A stretch of 64,000 bases of DNA from Amycolatopsis sp. EV170708-02-1 (GCF_022479115.1 NZ_CP092497.1:6014001-6078000); one strand, 5' to 3'. Shown: positions 1-8,880, counted from the stretch's first letter. Made by a program: numbers and translations. The notes: a model not told the origin generated them from the sequence alone.

Positions 1-1196
1 CAGCTGACGCCGTTCGGTTCGTTCGCGACGTCGTAGATGATGTTGACCTTGTCCTTGTGCCGCTGGGCGATCTCGGTGAAGAAGGTCTTCGCGAGGTGGG
101 TGTTCACGTTCGGGTCGCCCGGGTCGAGCTGGTGCCAGTCGACCAGGACGTACATCCCGCGTTTCGTCGCCTCTTCGATGTAGTTGTGCATCATGTCGGT
201 GAACTTGCGCGGGTTGCTCTCGTAGCCGTCGTCCTGGATGTACATGGCGACGCGCAGGATGTCGGCCTTCCAATCGTTGGCCAGCGCGTCCAGCGAGGCG
301 GTCTTCACGCACTGGCTGTACCACTGGATCCCGTGCGTGCTCATCCCCCGCAGCTGGATGGGCTTGCCGTACTGGTTGCACAGTTTGACGCCGCAGACGT
401 GGAGCTTCCCGTTGATGGACACCGGTGTCCCGGTGCCGCACGCCGGCGTGGTGGCGGAGACGGTGTTGCTCGGCGCGGACGTGTTGCCCGCCGCGTCGTA
501 GGCGACCACCGTGAACGAGTAGGCCGTCGACGCGGCGAGACCGGACACCGTCGCGGGCGGATTCACCGTCGTGGCGACGGTTTGCCCGTTCCGGAGGACG
601 CGGTACCCGGCGACGCCGACGTTGTCGGCCGACGCCTGCCAGGTCAGGGTCACGCTGCCGCAGGTCACGTTCGACGCGCTGGGCGACCCCGGCGCCGACG
701 GGGCTTCGGTGTCGTTCGAGCCGCCGCTGCCTTCGACCGATAGCGAGTCCGCGTTGGGGCCGCCGTTCGCCGTGACGGCGGTGGTGCGGATCTTGTTGCT
801 GCCCGCGGCGAGGTTCACCGTGGTGGTCACGGTGCGCCAGGTCGTCCACGCGCCGGTGCCGGCGAAGCCGAGGTCGTCGACGGCGATGGAGCCGTTGACG
901 GTGATGTCGAGCGGGCGGTTGGCGGTGGTGCCGTTGGCGTAGCGGAAGGTCAGCGTGTGCTGCCCCGCCTGCGCCGCGTTGACGGTGTACTCGACGTAAC
1001 TACCGGTGACGTTCTCGTAGTTGACGAAGCCGGATCCGGTGAAACCGGTGTGATTCGATTCGACCGCGCCGCGCGAGATCGTCGCGTCCTCGGATTCGTA
1101 GCGGACGGGAGCCGCGGAAGCGGCCTGGGCGGAGATCGGGACCGAGGCGGCCGCGAGCACCGCGACCAGCGCCGCCCGCCATCTTGGGCGTACCAC
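1..1196 (-). CDS. Secreted GH5-family endoglucanase with CBM and FN3 domains (3' end outside window)
   Basis: The gene starts at GTG 1194-1196 with an AGGAGG-type SD about 7 nt upstream and runs off the left edge, leaving 398 residues. Domains in order are a basic N-terminus and signal peptide (about residues 1-28), a CBM6/35-like carbohydrate-binding domain (about 30-160, beginning YESEDA), one fibronectin III domain (about 170-255), and the start of a GH5 catalytic domain from about 262. GH5 features visible are LRGMSTHG, DWHQLDPGDP on a barrel strand, and NEPNG near the cut, whose Glu is the expected acid/base. The second catalytic Glu lies outside the window. The probable role is extracellular cleavage of beta-1,4-glucan; cellulase rather than mannanase is inferred from general similarity. 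It is divergent from the transglycosylase gene, with 263 bp between them for promoters. Confidence 0.85.
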   Translation of the reverse strand, partial: MVRPRWRAALVAVLAAASVPISAQAASAAPVRYESEDATISRGAVESNHTGFTGSGFVNYENVTGSYVEYTVNAAQAGQHTLTFRYANGTTANRPLDITVNGSIAVDDLGFAGTGAWTTWRTVTTTVNLAAGSNKIRTTAVTANGGPNADSLSVEGSGGSNDTEAPSAPGSPSASNVTCGSVTLTWQASADNVGVAGYRVLRNGQTVATTVNPPATVSGLAASTAYSFTVVAYDAAGNTSAPSNTVSATTPACGTGTPVSINGKLHVCGVKLCNQYGKPIQLRGMSTHGIQWYSQCVKTASLDALANDWKADILRVAMYIQDDGYESNPRKFTDMMHNYIEEATKRGMYVLVDWHQLDPGDPNVNTHLAKTFFTEIAQRHKDKVNIIYDVANEPNGVS

Positions 1197-1459
1197 TTTG
1201 TGCCTCCTTCAGAAGCGTCGTTGCGTTCCGTGAAGCAGGGGCGCGGCGAGCCCTTGTTAAGAAACCTTCCTAACGCGGACCAGTCTCACCATTCGGGTGA
1301 AGCGCTGTCAACAGGGCAAACGGGGCGATCGCACCCCGCATTCAGTCCTCTACTTGCGGTAGTTGCACGCGCAAGGACCGCGTTCAGAGGACGAAACGCG
1401 GGGTGGGCCGGGTCACCCGGACGGCGGGCCACACAAGTTCTCCACATTCGTCACGTACC

Positions 1460-2290
1460 GTGGAACCGGTGACCGCTTCGTCCCCTTCGGCACTGGATCT
1501 CATGGACCAGTGGCAACCACCGCCCAGGAAACGTGGCCCGCGTGGCTGCGTGATGCTCGCGCTCCTGGTCGTTGGCGCCTTGGTCGCCGGTGCCGTCTGG
1601 GTCGTGATCAGCCTCAACGACCGTGAACCGGTGCCGGTCAAACCGGCATTCGAGGTCCCCGCGCTCAAGCCGGCCCCGCGTTCGGCCATCCCCGGCGACG
1701 CCGGACCGCTGCCCGCGGAGCCCGCGAAGGACGCGTGGATCGCGAAGGTGTCGGAGAACACGGACATCCCCTCCCGCGCGCTGCGGGCGTACGTGAACGC
1801 CGCCGAAAAGACCGCGAAGACCACTCCGCGGTGCGAAATCACCTGGGCGACCATCGCCGGGATCGGCCGGACCGAGTCACAGCACGCCCGGCACGACGGT
1901 TCCCGCGCCGGTGAGGACGGCGTGGTGACGCCGCCGATCATCGGTATCCCGCTCGACGGCTCCCCCGGGGTGCTGGCGGTCGTCGACACCGACAAGGGCG
2001 CCCTCGACGGCGACCCGAAATGGGACCGCGCGGTCGGGCCGATGCAGTTCCTGCCCGCCACCTGGAAGCGGTACGGCCTCCGCGCGAGCGGCGACGGCGC
2101 CGCGCCGGACCCGCAGAACATCGACGACGCGGCGCTGACGACCGCGCGGTACATGTGCGCACGGGGCGGCGACCTCGGCGATCCCGCCGGCTGGTGGAGC
2201 GCGGTGCTGACCTACAACAACTCCACCCAGTACGGGCAGGAAGTGTTCAGCAACGCCGACGCCTATGGGAAGGCTGCGCTGAAGCCTTAG
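1460..2290 (+). CDS. Membrane-anchored lytic murein transglycosylase (SLT/MltB-like)
   Basis: This 276-residue protein has a short cytoplasmic tail, one hydrophobic segment (MLALLVVGALVAGAVWVV) and an extracytoplasmic domain. The domain carries GRTESQH, where the Glu fits the catalytic acid of soluble-lytic-transglycosylase folds, followed by GPMQFLPATWKRYG and the late motif TYNNSTQYGQEV. These are hallmarks of the actinobacterial murein transglycosylases that cleave the MurNAc-GlcNAc bond with 1,6-anhydro product. The start is uncertain: no SD precedes GTG 1460, GTG 1469 or ATG 1502, and a longer GTG start at 1403 also keeps the frame. I chose 1460 as a compromise. Its stop overlaps the stop of the convergent VWA gene by 4 nt. 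Confidence 0.8.
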   Translation: MEPVTASSPSALDLMDQWQPPPRKRGPRGCVMLALLVVGALVAGAVWVVISLNDREPVPVKPAFEVPALKPAPRSAIPGDAGPLPAEPAKDAWIAKVSENTDIPSRALRAYVNAAEKTAKTTPRCEITWATIAGIGRTESQHARHDGSRAGEDGVVTPPIIGIPLDGSPGVLAVVDTDKGALDGDPKWDRAVGPMQFLPATWKRYGLRASGDGAAPDPQNIDDAALTTARYMCARGGDLGDPAGWWSAVLTYNNSTQYGQEVFSNADAYGKAALKP

Positions 2291-3636
2291 GCGGGCAACA
2301 GCCGGGTGACCAACCTGGTCAGCTGGTGCACGTTCCGGCATTCGTACATCTCGACGACCTCCGCGTAGGCGTGCGCCTCGGAGTCGCCGGTGGACCACAG
2401 CGCGGTCCGCTCGGGGTTGAGCCAGTACGTATGCCTTGCCGCGGAAGCGATCCCGCGCACGGCGTCGAGGTTCGGGTCGCCGCCGTTGGTCCTCGCGTCA
2501 CCGAGGATGAGCATGGACGTCCTGGGGCCCACCGCGTCCGAGTAGCGCTCGACGAACTCGCCGAGCGCGTGCCCGTAGTCGCTGTGCCCGTCCCAGCGGG
2601 TCAGTTCCGCGTCGGCGAGGATGCGCGCGCCGAGGTCTTCGGGATCGGCGGCGCCGGTGTCGACGAGATGGGTGATCTCGTCGCAGGCGTCGATGAACGC
2701 GAACACCCGCACCTTGCTGAACTGGTCGCGCAGAGCCTGCACCAGCAGCATGGTGAAGTTCGCGAAACCGGCCACCGAGCCCGACATGTCGCACAGCAGC
2801 ACGATTTCCGGCCTTCCCGGCCGGTGCCGCCGGTACGACGGCCGCATCGGGACGCCGCCGGTGGACAGCGAGCGCCGCAGCGTCCGCCGCAGGTCGATAT
2901 GCCCGCGCGCATGCCTCCGTCGCCGGGCGGCGAGCCGGGTGGCGAGCTTGCGTGACAGCGGCTGGACGACCCGGCGGAGTTCGGCGAGTTGCGCCCGGCT
3001 GGCGAGCAGGAAGTCGACGCGGTCGGCGGCAGGCGGCACCGCGTGCCGCGAAACCCGTTCCCTGCCACGGACTTCCGCCACGCGCCGCCGCGCCTCGGTC
3101 CGGACGAGACCACGGAAGCCTTCGACGCGGCGGCGGACGTCGTCACGATCCAGCCGGTCGGTGAACTCCTCCTGGCCGCCCGCGCGGATCGCTTCGAGCA
3201 CGCGGACCACGAGGGTCTGCGGCTGAAGCCGTTCCAGCGTCTGGTGCGCCGACCAGCCGCCGCTTCCCGCCGTGCCGCCGTACTCCCCCAGCATGTCGAC
3301 GGCGAGCCCGGCCAGCTGCGTCAGCTCCGGCTGGTCGTTCGCGGCGAGCGCGGTGGCGAGGCGGTCGCGCAACGCCGCCAGATCGTCGACGGGGTCCTGC
3401 GACGGAGCGCCGACGCCGAGCGGGAAGTAGATGTCGAAGGTCGCGTCGAACACCGCGCGCTGGCCGCCGCGCCGGACGAGCGCCGCCGCGAGCCCTTCCC
3501 GCATCTGCTCGCGGGAGTCGAGGCCCAGCACTTCGAGTGCCGCGGCGGCGTCGACCGTCTCACTGGGACCCGCCGGGATTCCGTGTTCCCGCAACGCTTC
3601 CACGAATTCGACGAGCCTGCCCGGCACGCCGCTCAC
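2287..3636 (-). CDS. CoxE-like VWA-domain protein, partner of MoxR
   Basis: The protein has 449 residues. The C-terminal half is a von Willebrand factor A domain with an intact MIDAS start (DMSGS) and later conserved Thr/Asp positions, as in the CoxE/YehP-type VWA proteins. The N-terminal half is helical and arginine-rich. Such proteins are coupled to MoxR AAA+ ATPases, which act as chaperones in metal-centre or complex maturation. Here the MoxR gene lies directly upstream and overlaps by 4 nt (GTGA), so the two are translationally coupled. No client enzyme such as a CO dehydrogenase is encoded next to them, so the client is unknown. The start is GTG 3636. Confidence 0.85.
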   Translation of the reverse strand: MSGVPGRLVEFVEALREHGIPAGPSETVDAAAALEVLGLDSREQMREGLAAALVRRGGQRAVFDATFDIYFPLGVGAPSQDPVDDLAALRDRLATALAANDQPELTQLAGLAVDMLGEYGGTAGSGGWSAHQTLERLQPQTLVVRVLEAIRAGGQEEFTDRLDRDDVRRRVEGFRGLVRTEARRRVAEVRGRERVSRHAVPPAADRVDFLLASRAQLAELRRVVQPLSRKLATRLAARRRRHARGHIDLRRTLRRSLSTGGVPMRPSYRRHRPGRPEIVLLCDMSGSVAGFANFTMLLVQALRDQFSKVRVFAFIDACDEITHLVDTGAADPEDLGARILADAELTRWDGHSDYGHALGEFVERYSDAVGPRTSMLILGDARTNGGDPNLDAVRGIASAARHTYWLNPERTALWSTGDSEAHAYAEVVEMYECRNVHQLTRLVTRLLPA

Positions 3637-4529
3637 GAGTCGAGGACCTTGCCGAGTTCCAGCCGCGCGTCCGCCTTCACGACGTCGTCCTGGTGTTTGA
3701 GGATGACGCCGAGGCTCGCGCGGACGACGTCCTCGCCGAGGCTGTCCGCGCCGAGGCTGTCCGCGCCGAGCGCCAGCAGGGTCCGCGCCCAGTCGATGGT
3801 CTCGGCGACCGACGGCGCCTTCCGCAGTTCCATCGCCCGCAGCGCGGTGATCACCTTGACCACCGACGCGGCGAGCGCGTCGTCGACGCCCGGCACCTTG
3901 AGCCGCACGATGCGCTGCTCCAGCGCCGCGTCAGGGAAATCGATGTGCAGGAACAGGCACCGTCGGCGCAGCGCCTCGGAAAGCTCCCGCGTCGCGTTGG
4001 AGGTCAGCACCACGAACGGTTTGCGCCCGGCGGTGATCGTGCCGAGTTCCGGGACGGTGATCTGGAAGTCGCCGAGCACCTCCAGCAGCAGCCCCTCGAT
4101 CTCGACGTCGGCCTTGTCGGTCTCGTCGATGAGCAGGACGGTCGGCTCGTCGCCCTTGATCGCCGTCAGCAGCGGCCTGGCCAGCAGGAACTCTTCACCG
4201 AAGATGTCGTTGCGGGCTTCGTCCCACGTCTCGTCCTTGCCGGCGGTGATCCGGAGAAGCTGCTTCGCGTGGTTCCACTCGTACAGCGCGCGGGACTCGT
4301 CGACGCCTTCGTAGCACTGCAACCGCACGAGCCGGGAGCCGCTCGCCTGCGCGACCGCCTTCGCCAGCTCGGTCTTGCCGACCCCCGCGGGGCCCTCGAT
4401 CAGCAACGGCTTGCCGAGGGCGTCCGCGAGGAACACCGTGGTGGCGACGGCCGCGGAGGCCAGGTAGCCGGTGTCGGCGAGCTTCGCCGTCACGTCTTCG
4501 ACGGAAGTGAAGTACCCGGTCCCAGCCAC
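3633..4529 (-). CDS. MoxR-family AAA+ ATPase
   Basis: This 298-residue single-domain AAA+ ATPase has a Walker A motif GPAGVGKTE near residue 45 and a Walker B motif LLIDETDKAD near residue 130. A sensor-type LTSNATRELSEALRRRC stretch is followed by a C-terminal lid domain. The MoxR class works as a chaperone with VWA-domain partners, and the CoxE-like gene follows with a 4-nt overlap. The start is GTG 4529, supported by GGGAGG about 5 nt upstream. The repeated SLGADSLGADSLGED near residue 260 comes from a short in-frame tandem duplication of about 15 nt (two copies of the LGADS codons). Confidence 0.9.
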   Translation of the reverse strand: MAGTGYFTSVEDVTAKLADTGYLASAAVATTVFLADALGKPLLIEGPAGVGKTELAKAVAQASGSRLVRLQCYEGVDESRALYEWNHAKQLLRITAGKDETWDEARNDIFGEEFLLARPLLTAIKGDEPTVLLIDETDKADVEIEGLLLEVLGDFQITVPELGTITAGRKPFVVLTSNATRELSEALRRRCLFLHIDFPDAALEQRIVRLKVPGVDDALAASVVKVITALRAMELRKAPSVAETIDWARTLLALGADSLGADSLGEDVVRASLGVILKHQDDVVKADARLELGKVLDS

Positions 4530-4550
4530 GCGGCCTCCCAGCTCGATCGC

Positions 4551-5996
4551 CTACCCGGCCGACTCTACGTCGCGGATCCGCTTCGGCAGCAGGAACCCGA
4601 CCGCGAAGGTGAGCATCACCATCACCGCGACCACCCAGAACGTCCGCTGGGCGGCGGCCGTGGGGTCGGCGGTCCCGGCGTCGAAGAACACCGTGCCCAA
4701 CAGCGCGAGCCCCAAGGCGCCGCCGACCTGCTGGAGCGACGTCAACGCGCCCGACGCCGAGCCTGCCTCCGACGGTTCCACCCCGGACAGCGCGATCTCG
4801 AAATACGGCCCCATGATCAGCCCGGAACCGATCCCGACCACCAGCAACGCGGGCGCGATCTGCCACGGGCCGGTCTCCGGGCCGAGGAGCAGCAGCAACG
4901 CGACCACGCCGGCGGTCATGATGAGTGCGCCGGTGTGCAGCACCTTGCGGCCGTGTTTGCGCACCGCCTGCACCAGCCCCATCCCGACGATCATCCCCAG
5001 CGACATCGGCACGCCGGTCAGCCCGGCCTTGAGCGGCGAGAAACCGAGCCCGAGCTGCAGGTACAGCGTGAAGACCAGACCGAAGCCGGAGAACGCCGCG
5101 AAGTAGATCGTCCCGGTCGCCATCCCGGCGAGGAAGCTGCGCTTGCGGAACAGGCTCGGCTCGACCAGCGGGTCACCGCCGCGACGGCTCTTGCGCTTTT
5201 CGAACCACGCGAACACGCCGAACACCACGATCGCGGCGGCCATCATCGCGAACGTCCACAGCGGCCAGCCGTACTCGCGGCCCTGCACCAGCGGGAAGAC
5301 GATCAGCAGCGCACCGGTCGTCGCGAGCAGCGCGCCGGGGATGTCGAGGGTGAGCGAACCGCCGGGGCGGGATTCGGGAAGGAACTTGAGCGCGGCGAGC
5401 ACGGCCAGCGCGCCGATCGGGAGGTTGATCAGGAAGATCATCCGCCAGCCGGTGCCGAAGAGATCCGCGTCGACCAGCCAGCCCGCGAGGATCGGGCCGC
5501 CGACCGCGGCGAGCCCCATCACCGGGCCGAACATACCGAACGCGGACTGCAATTCCTTGCCCGCGAACATCTCCTTCATCATGCCGAGGCCCTGCGGCAC
5601 CATCGCGGCGCCGAAGAGGCCCTGCACCACCCGCGCGGTGATGATCATCTCGGGGTTCACCGCGATCGCGCAGAACAGCGAGCCGACGACGAAACCGATC
5701 GCGCCGATGAGGAACATGCGCTTGCGGCCGAAGATGTCGCCGAGCCGCCCGCCGGTGAGCAGACCGGACACCATCGCGAGGGTGTACGCGACGCCGAGCC
5801 ACTGGATCATCGCCGTGCCGCCGCCGAGCGACGACCGCATGACCGGTCCGGCGATGCTCGTGACCGTCATGTCGAGCAGCTCCATCACCGAGCCGGTCAG
5901 GATCACGAACAGCGCGGGCCAGCGCCAGCGGTACGGCTTGGTCGTGAGGGTGTTTTCCGAGGTCACACCGCTCGGGGTGTCCAGTGTCATCGTCAT
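4551..5996 (-). CDS. MFS drug exporter, DHA2 (14-TM EmrB/QacA) family
   Basis: The protein has about 481 residues and about 14 predicted membrane helices. DHA2 signatures include the motif A region GGRLGDIFGRKRM between helices 2 and 3, and a motif C-like GPILAGWLVD in helix 5. It probably exports drugs or secondary metabolites with proton exchange. ATG 5996 is preferred over the longer GTG start at 6026, because the longer version begins inside the palindrome at 6016-6040 that looks like the operator. An internal ATG at 5990 is also possible. It is divergent from the WYL regulator gene, which is its likely controller. The substrate cannot be read from sequence. Confidence 0.88.
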   Translation of the reverse strand: MTMTLDTPSGVTSENTLTTKPYRWRWPALFVILTGSVMELLDMTVTSIAGPVMRSSLGGGTAMIQWLGVAYTLAMVSGLLTGGRLGDIFGRKRMFLIGAIGFVVGSLFCAIAVNPEMIITARVVQGLFGAAMVPQGLGMMKEMFAGKELQSAFGMFGPVMGLAAVGGPILAGWLVDADLFGTGWRMIFLINLPIGALAVLAALKFLPESRPGGSLTLDIPGALLATTGALLIVFPLVQGREYGWPLWTFAMMAAAIVVFGVFAWFEKRKSRRGGDPLVEPSLFRKRSFLAGMATGTIYFAAFSGFGLVFTLYLQLGLGFSPLKAGLTGVPMSLGMIVGMGLVQAVRKHGRKVLHTGALIMTAGVVALLLLLGPETGPWQIAPALLVVGIGSGLIMGPYFEIALSGVEPSEAGSASGALTSLQQVGGALGLALLGTVFFDAGTADPTAAAQRTFWVVAVMVMLTFAVGFLLPKRIRDVESAG

Positions 5997-6015
5997 GGGA
6001 ACAACGCTAAAGTCA

Positions 6016-6040
6016 ATTCCGGCCACTTTCTGACCGGAAT
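6016..6040. promoter_or_regulatory. 25-bp inverted repeat, candidate operator between MFS exporter and WYL regulator
   Basis: The site reads ATTCCGG, 11 bp, CCGGAAT. The arms extend to ATTCCGGyCA / TGrCCGGAAT, so 9 of 10 positions per arm match. It is centred between two divergent start codons (5996 and 6059) and is the only strong dyad in the gap. Binding by the adjacent WYL-domain regulator is an inference. Confidence 0.6.
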
Positions 6041-6058
6041 GCGAGCGAACCTGGATTC

Positions 6059-7018
6059 ATGGCGAATACGAGTGCGCGGATGCTGCGGTTGCTCTCCCTG
6101 CTGCAGACACACCGCTTCTGGTCGGGGATCGAGCTGAGCGACAAGCTCGAAGTGAGCGAACGGACGCTGCGGCGCGACGTCGAACGGCTCCGCGAGCTGG
6201 GCTATCCGGTCAACGCGAGCCGCGGTGTCGCGGGCGGCTACCAGTTGCGGTCGGGCACGGTCATGCCGCCGCTGCTGCTGGACGACGAGGAGGCCGTGGC
6301 GATCGCGGTCGGCCTCCGGACGGCGGCGAGCGGTTCGGTGGAGGGCATCGAGGAGACGTCGGTCCGGGCGTTGACGAAGGTCGTCCAGGTGATGCCGCCC
6401 CGGCTGCGCCGACGTGTCGACGCGCTCCAGGCGTACACGACACCGGCGGCCGTCACGGGCCCCCGGGTCAACGCCGCGAGCCTGACGGTGATCGCGCAGG
6501 CGTGCCGGGACGACGAACGGCTGAAGTTCGACTACGCGGCACGCGGCGGCGAGGAGTCCGCGCGGCTGGTCGAGCCACACCGCCTCGTCTCGCTCGGACG
6601 GCGCTGGTATCTGGTGGCGTGGGACCTCGACAGGGTGGATTGGCGCACGTTCCGCGTCGACAGGCTCAGCGAGCCTCGCACCACCGGCGCGCGCTACCGG
6701 CCGCGCGAGATCCCCGGCGGCGACGCGGTCAAATTCGTCGAGGCGCAGATCAAGGCCAGGCCGACCACGCACACCCTCATCGTCCGGGTCGAGGCACCGA
6801 AGGCGCGGGTCGAGTCGGCCGTGCGGTATCTCGGCGGCGCGCTCGAAGCGATCGACGAGACGTCCTGCCGCCTGACGATGAACGTCGACACCTTCGACTG
6901 GCCCGTCCTGATCCTCGCCGCCATCGGCGCGCCGTTCGAGGTCGAGAGCCCTTCAGGGTTCAAAGATCACCTCGCGTCCGTCGCCGCGCTCTTCAAGGCG
7001 GCTAGCATCGGGCCGTGA
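6059..7018 (+). CDS. YafY-type transcriptional regulator (HTH_11 + WYL domain)
   Basis: In this 319-residue protein, residues 1-60 form a DeoR/HTH_11 winged helix (LSDKLEVSERTLRRDVERLRELGY). A central linker is followed by a WYL domain around residues 140-220 with the signature RRWYLVAWD and FRVDRLSEP, and then a WCX-like C-terminal extension. WYL domains bind ligands or nucleic acids and often control genes next to their own. The regulator is divergent from the MFS exporter across a 25-bp palindrome, and its stop overlaps the GTG of the aldo/keto reductase by 4 nt. It may therefore control both. Confidence 0.88.
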   Translation: MANTSARMLRLLSLLQTHRFWSGIELSDKLEVSERTLRRDVERLRELGYPVNASRGVAGGYQLRSGTVMPPLLLDDEEAVAIAVGLRTAASGSVEGIEETSVRALTKVVQVMPPRLRRRVDALQAYTTPAAVTGPRVNAASLTVIAQACRDDERLKFDYAARGGEESARLVEPHRLVSLGRRWYLVAWDLDRVDWRTFRVDRLSEPRTTGARYRPREIPGGDAVKFVEAQIKARPTTHTLIVRVEAPKARVESAVRYLGGALEAIDETSCRLTMNVDTFDWPVLILAAIGAPFEVESPSGFKDHLASVAALFKAASIGP

Positions 7019-8049
7019 GCACCTATGTCGCGGCCGAGGGCCGATACGAGAGCATCCCCTACCGCCGCACCGGGCGCAGCGGCCTGAAGCTGCCCGCGAT
7101 CTCGCTGGGCCTGTGGCACAACTTCGGGAACGACAAACCGCTGGGCACGCAGCGGGACATCGCGCGACGCGCGTTCGACCTGGGTATCACCCATTTCGAC
7201 CTCGCCAACAACTACGGCCCGCCCTACGGCTCGGCGGAGGAGAACTTCGGCAGGCTGCTGGCTTCGGACTTCAAGCCGTACCGGGATGAACTGGTCATCT
7301 CGACCAAGGCGGGCTACGACATGTGGCCCGGCCCGTACGGCGAATGGGGCTCGCGCAAGTACCTGCTGTCCTCTTTGGACCAATCGCTCGGGCGGATGGG
7401 CCTGGACTACGTCGACATCTTCTACTCGCACCGGTTCGACCCCGAGACGCCGCTCGAAGAGACGGTCGGCGCGCTCGACACCGCCGTCCGGTCCGGCCGC
7501 GCGCTGTACGTCGGCATCTCGTCGTACTCGTCGGAGAAGACCGCCGAGGCCGCCCGGCTCCTGCGCGAACTGGGCACCCCGCTGCTGATCCACCAGCCGT
7601 CGTACTCGATGTTCAACCGCTGGCTCGAAGGCGACAAACTGCTCGACACGCTCGAAGCCGAAGGCGCCGGCTGCATCGCCTTCTCGCCGCTGGCGCAGGG
7701 GCTGCTGACCAGCCGCTACCTCGACGGCGTCCCCGAGAATTCCCGTGCGGCGCAGGGGAAGTCGCTCAACCCGGACACGATCACCGAGAACACCCTCGGC
7801 AAGATCCGGGCACTGAACGAGATCGCCCGGCGGCGTGGGCAGACGCTGGCGCAGCTCGCGCTGGCGTGGGGCCTGCGCGACCCGCGGATGACGTCGGTGC
7901 TGATCGGCGCGAGCAGCGTCGCCCAGCTGGAGGACAACGTCGGCGCGCTGAAGAACCTGCACTTCACGCACGAGGAGCTGGCCGAGATCGACCGCTACGC
8001 CACCGAGGCCGACATCAACCTCTGGAAGCGCTCGACCGACGCCGGATAG
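7015..8049 (+). CDS. Aldo/keto reductase, YghZ/MgrA-like
   Basis: This 344-residue TIM-barrel oxidoreductase retains the AKR catalytic tetrad: Asp in FDLANNYG, Tyr in NNYGPPYG, Lys in STKAGYDMW and His in FYSHRFD. The extended loop GYDMWPGPYGEWGSRKYL and the C-terminal NADPH-binding VLIGASSVAQLEDN place it in the AKR14/YghZ group. Members of that group reduce L-glyceraldehyde 3-phosphate, methylglyoxal and other aldehydes. It is translationally coupled to the upstream WYL regulator (GTGA overlap). The physiological substrate is not evident. Confidence 0.9.
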   Translation: MSTYVAAEGRYESIPYRRTGRSGLKLPAISLGLWHNFGNDKPLGTQRDIARRAFDLGITHFDLANNYGPPYGSAEENFGRLLASDFKPYRDELVISTKAGYDMWPGPYGEWGSRKYLLSSLDQSLGRMGLDYVDIFYSHRFDPETPLEETVGALDTAVRSGRALYVGISSYSSEKTAEAARLLRELGTPLLIHQPSYSMFNRWLEGDKLLDTLEAEGAGCIAFSPLAQGLLTSRYLDGVPENSRAAQGKSLNPDTITENTLGKIRALNEIARRRGQTLAQLALAWGLRDPRMTSVLIGASSVAQLEDNVGALKNLHFTHEELAEIDRYATEADINLWKRSTDAG

Positions 8050-8093
8050 CAAATCGTGTTGCCCCACCCGGCGCGCGAGCCGAGACTGCGAAC

Positions 8094-8846
8094 ATGACTT
8101 TCGAAGATCTGGTCGCCGAAGGAGAGGCCGTCCCGGTCGAAGGCTGGGACTTCTCGTGGTTCGAAGGCCGGGCCACGGAGGAGCGGCCGCCGTGGGGTTA
8201 CTCGCGGTTGCTCGGCGAGCGGATGGCGGCGGCCGCCGCCGGGCTGGACCTGCAGACCGGCGGCGGCGAGGTGCTCGCGGGCATCCCGAAACCGCCGCCG
8301 GTCCTCGCCGCCACCGAAGGCTGGCCGCCGAACGTCGAAGTCGCGAGGAAGACCCTCGCGCCGTTGGGCGGCGAGGTGGTCGAGGCCGAGTACGACGCGC
8401 CGCTGCCCTTCCCCGACGAGTCCTTCGATCTGGTGAGCAGCCGTCATCCGATCGAGAACCCGTGGCGGGAGATCGCCCGTGTGCTGCGCCCGGGCGGAAC
8501 CTTCCTGTCGCAACAGATCGGCGCCGGCACCGTGCGGGAGCTGAAGGAGTTCTTCCTCGGCCCGCAGGACTACGGCGGCTGGACGCCCGACGTGCTGCGC
8601 GTCGAGGCGGAGGCCGTCGGGCTCCGGGTGGACCGGCTCGAACCGGCGAAACTGCGGATGGAGTTCTTCGACCTGGCCGCGGTCGTCCACTTCCTCCGGA
8701 AGGTGATCTGGATCGTGCCGGGGTTCGAAGCCGGGAAGTACCGCGACAAGCTCGCGGAACTCCATCGGATGATCGAGACCGACGGGAAGTTCGTCGCGCA
8801 CTCGCGGCGGGTGCTCGTGGAGGCCGTCAAGCCTCGTGAGTGGTGA
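8094..8846 (+). CDS. Class I SAM-dependent methyltransferase
   Basis: This 250-residue protein has a methyltransferase_11-like core. The post-I acidic strand VVEAEYDAPLPFPDESFDLV is followed by ARVLRPGGTFLSQQIG, the typical motif III region. Motif I is unusual: the usual GxGxG is replaced by LQTGGGEVLAGIPKPPP. The substrate is unknown. The start is ATG 8094, the first start after the AKR stop, 44 nt downstream. The last codons (PREW-stop) lie inside the 48-bp palindrome at 8832-8879, so the repeat supplies the C-terminus. A related protein type is common in actinomycetes next to stress or detoxification genes. Confidence 0.8.
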   Translation: MTFEDLVAEGEAVPVEGWDFSWFEGRATEERPPWGYSRLLGERMAAAAAGLDLQTGGGEVLAGIPKPPPVLAATEGWPPNVEVARKTLAPLGGEVVEAEYDAPLPFPDESFDLVSSRHPIENPWREIARVLRPGGTFLSQQIGAGTVRELKEFFLGPQDYGGWTPDVLRVEAEAVGLRVDRLEPAKLRMEFFDLAAVVHFLRKVIWIVPGFEAGKYRDKLAELHRMIETDGKFVAHSRRVLVEAVKPREW

Positions 8847-8879
8847 GGACGGTTAGAACCGTCCTCACCACTCACGAGG
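8832..8879. repeat. 48-bp perfect palindrome, terminator-like dispersed repeat (copy 1)
   Basis: Two 23-bp arms (CGTGAGTGGTGAGGACGGTT is the inner 20 nt of the left arm) are separated by only AG. It lies between the converging methyltransferase and PucR genes and includes the methyltransferase stop codon. A nearly identical core recurs at 57745-57786, also between converging genes. It has no T-tract, so as a terminator it would be the I-shaped class frequent in actinobacteria. Confidence 0.85.
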
Positions 8880-8880
8880 G

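Noticed and set aside
3537..6137. 866-codon open frame on + (also 10943-13288 and 23544-26462)
   Set aside because: They are antisense to MoxR/MFS, the molybdenum hydroxylase and DUF885. The composition is Arg/Asp/His/Gln-rich shadow reading of GC-biased genes with no domain.
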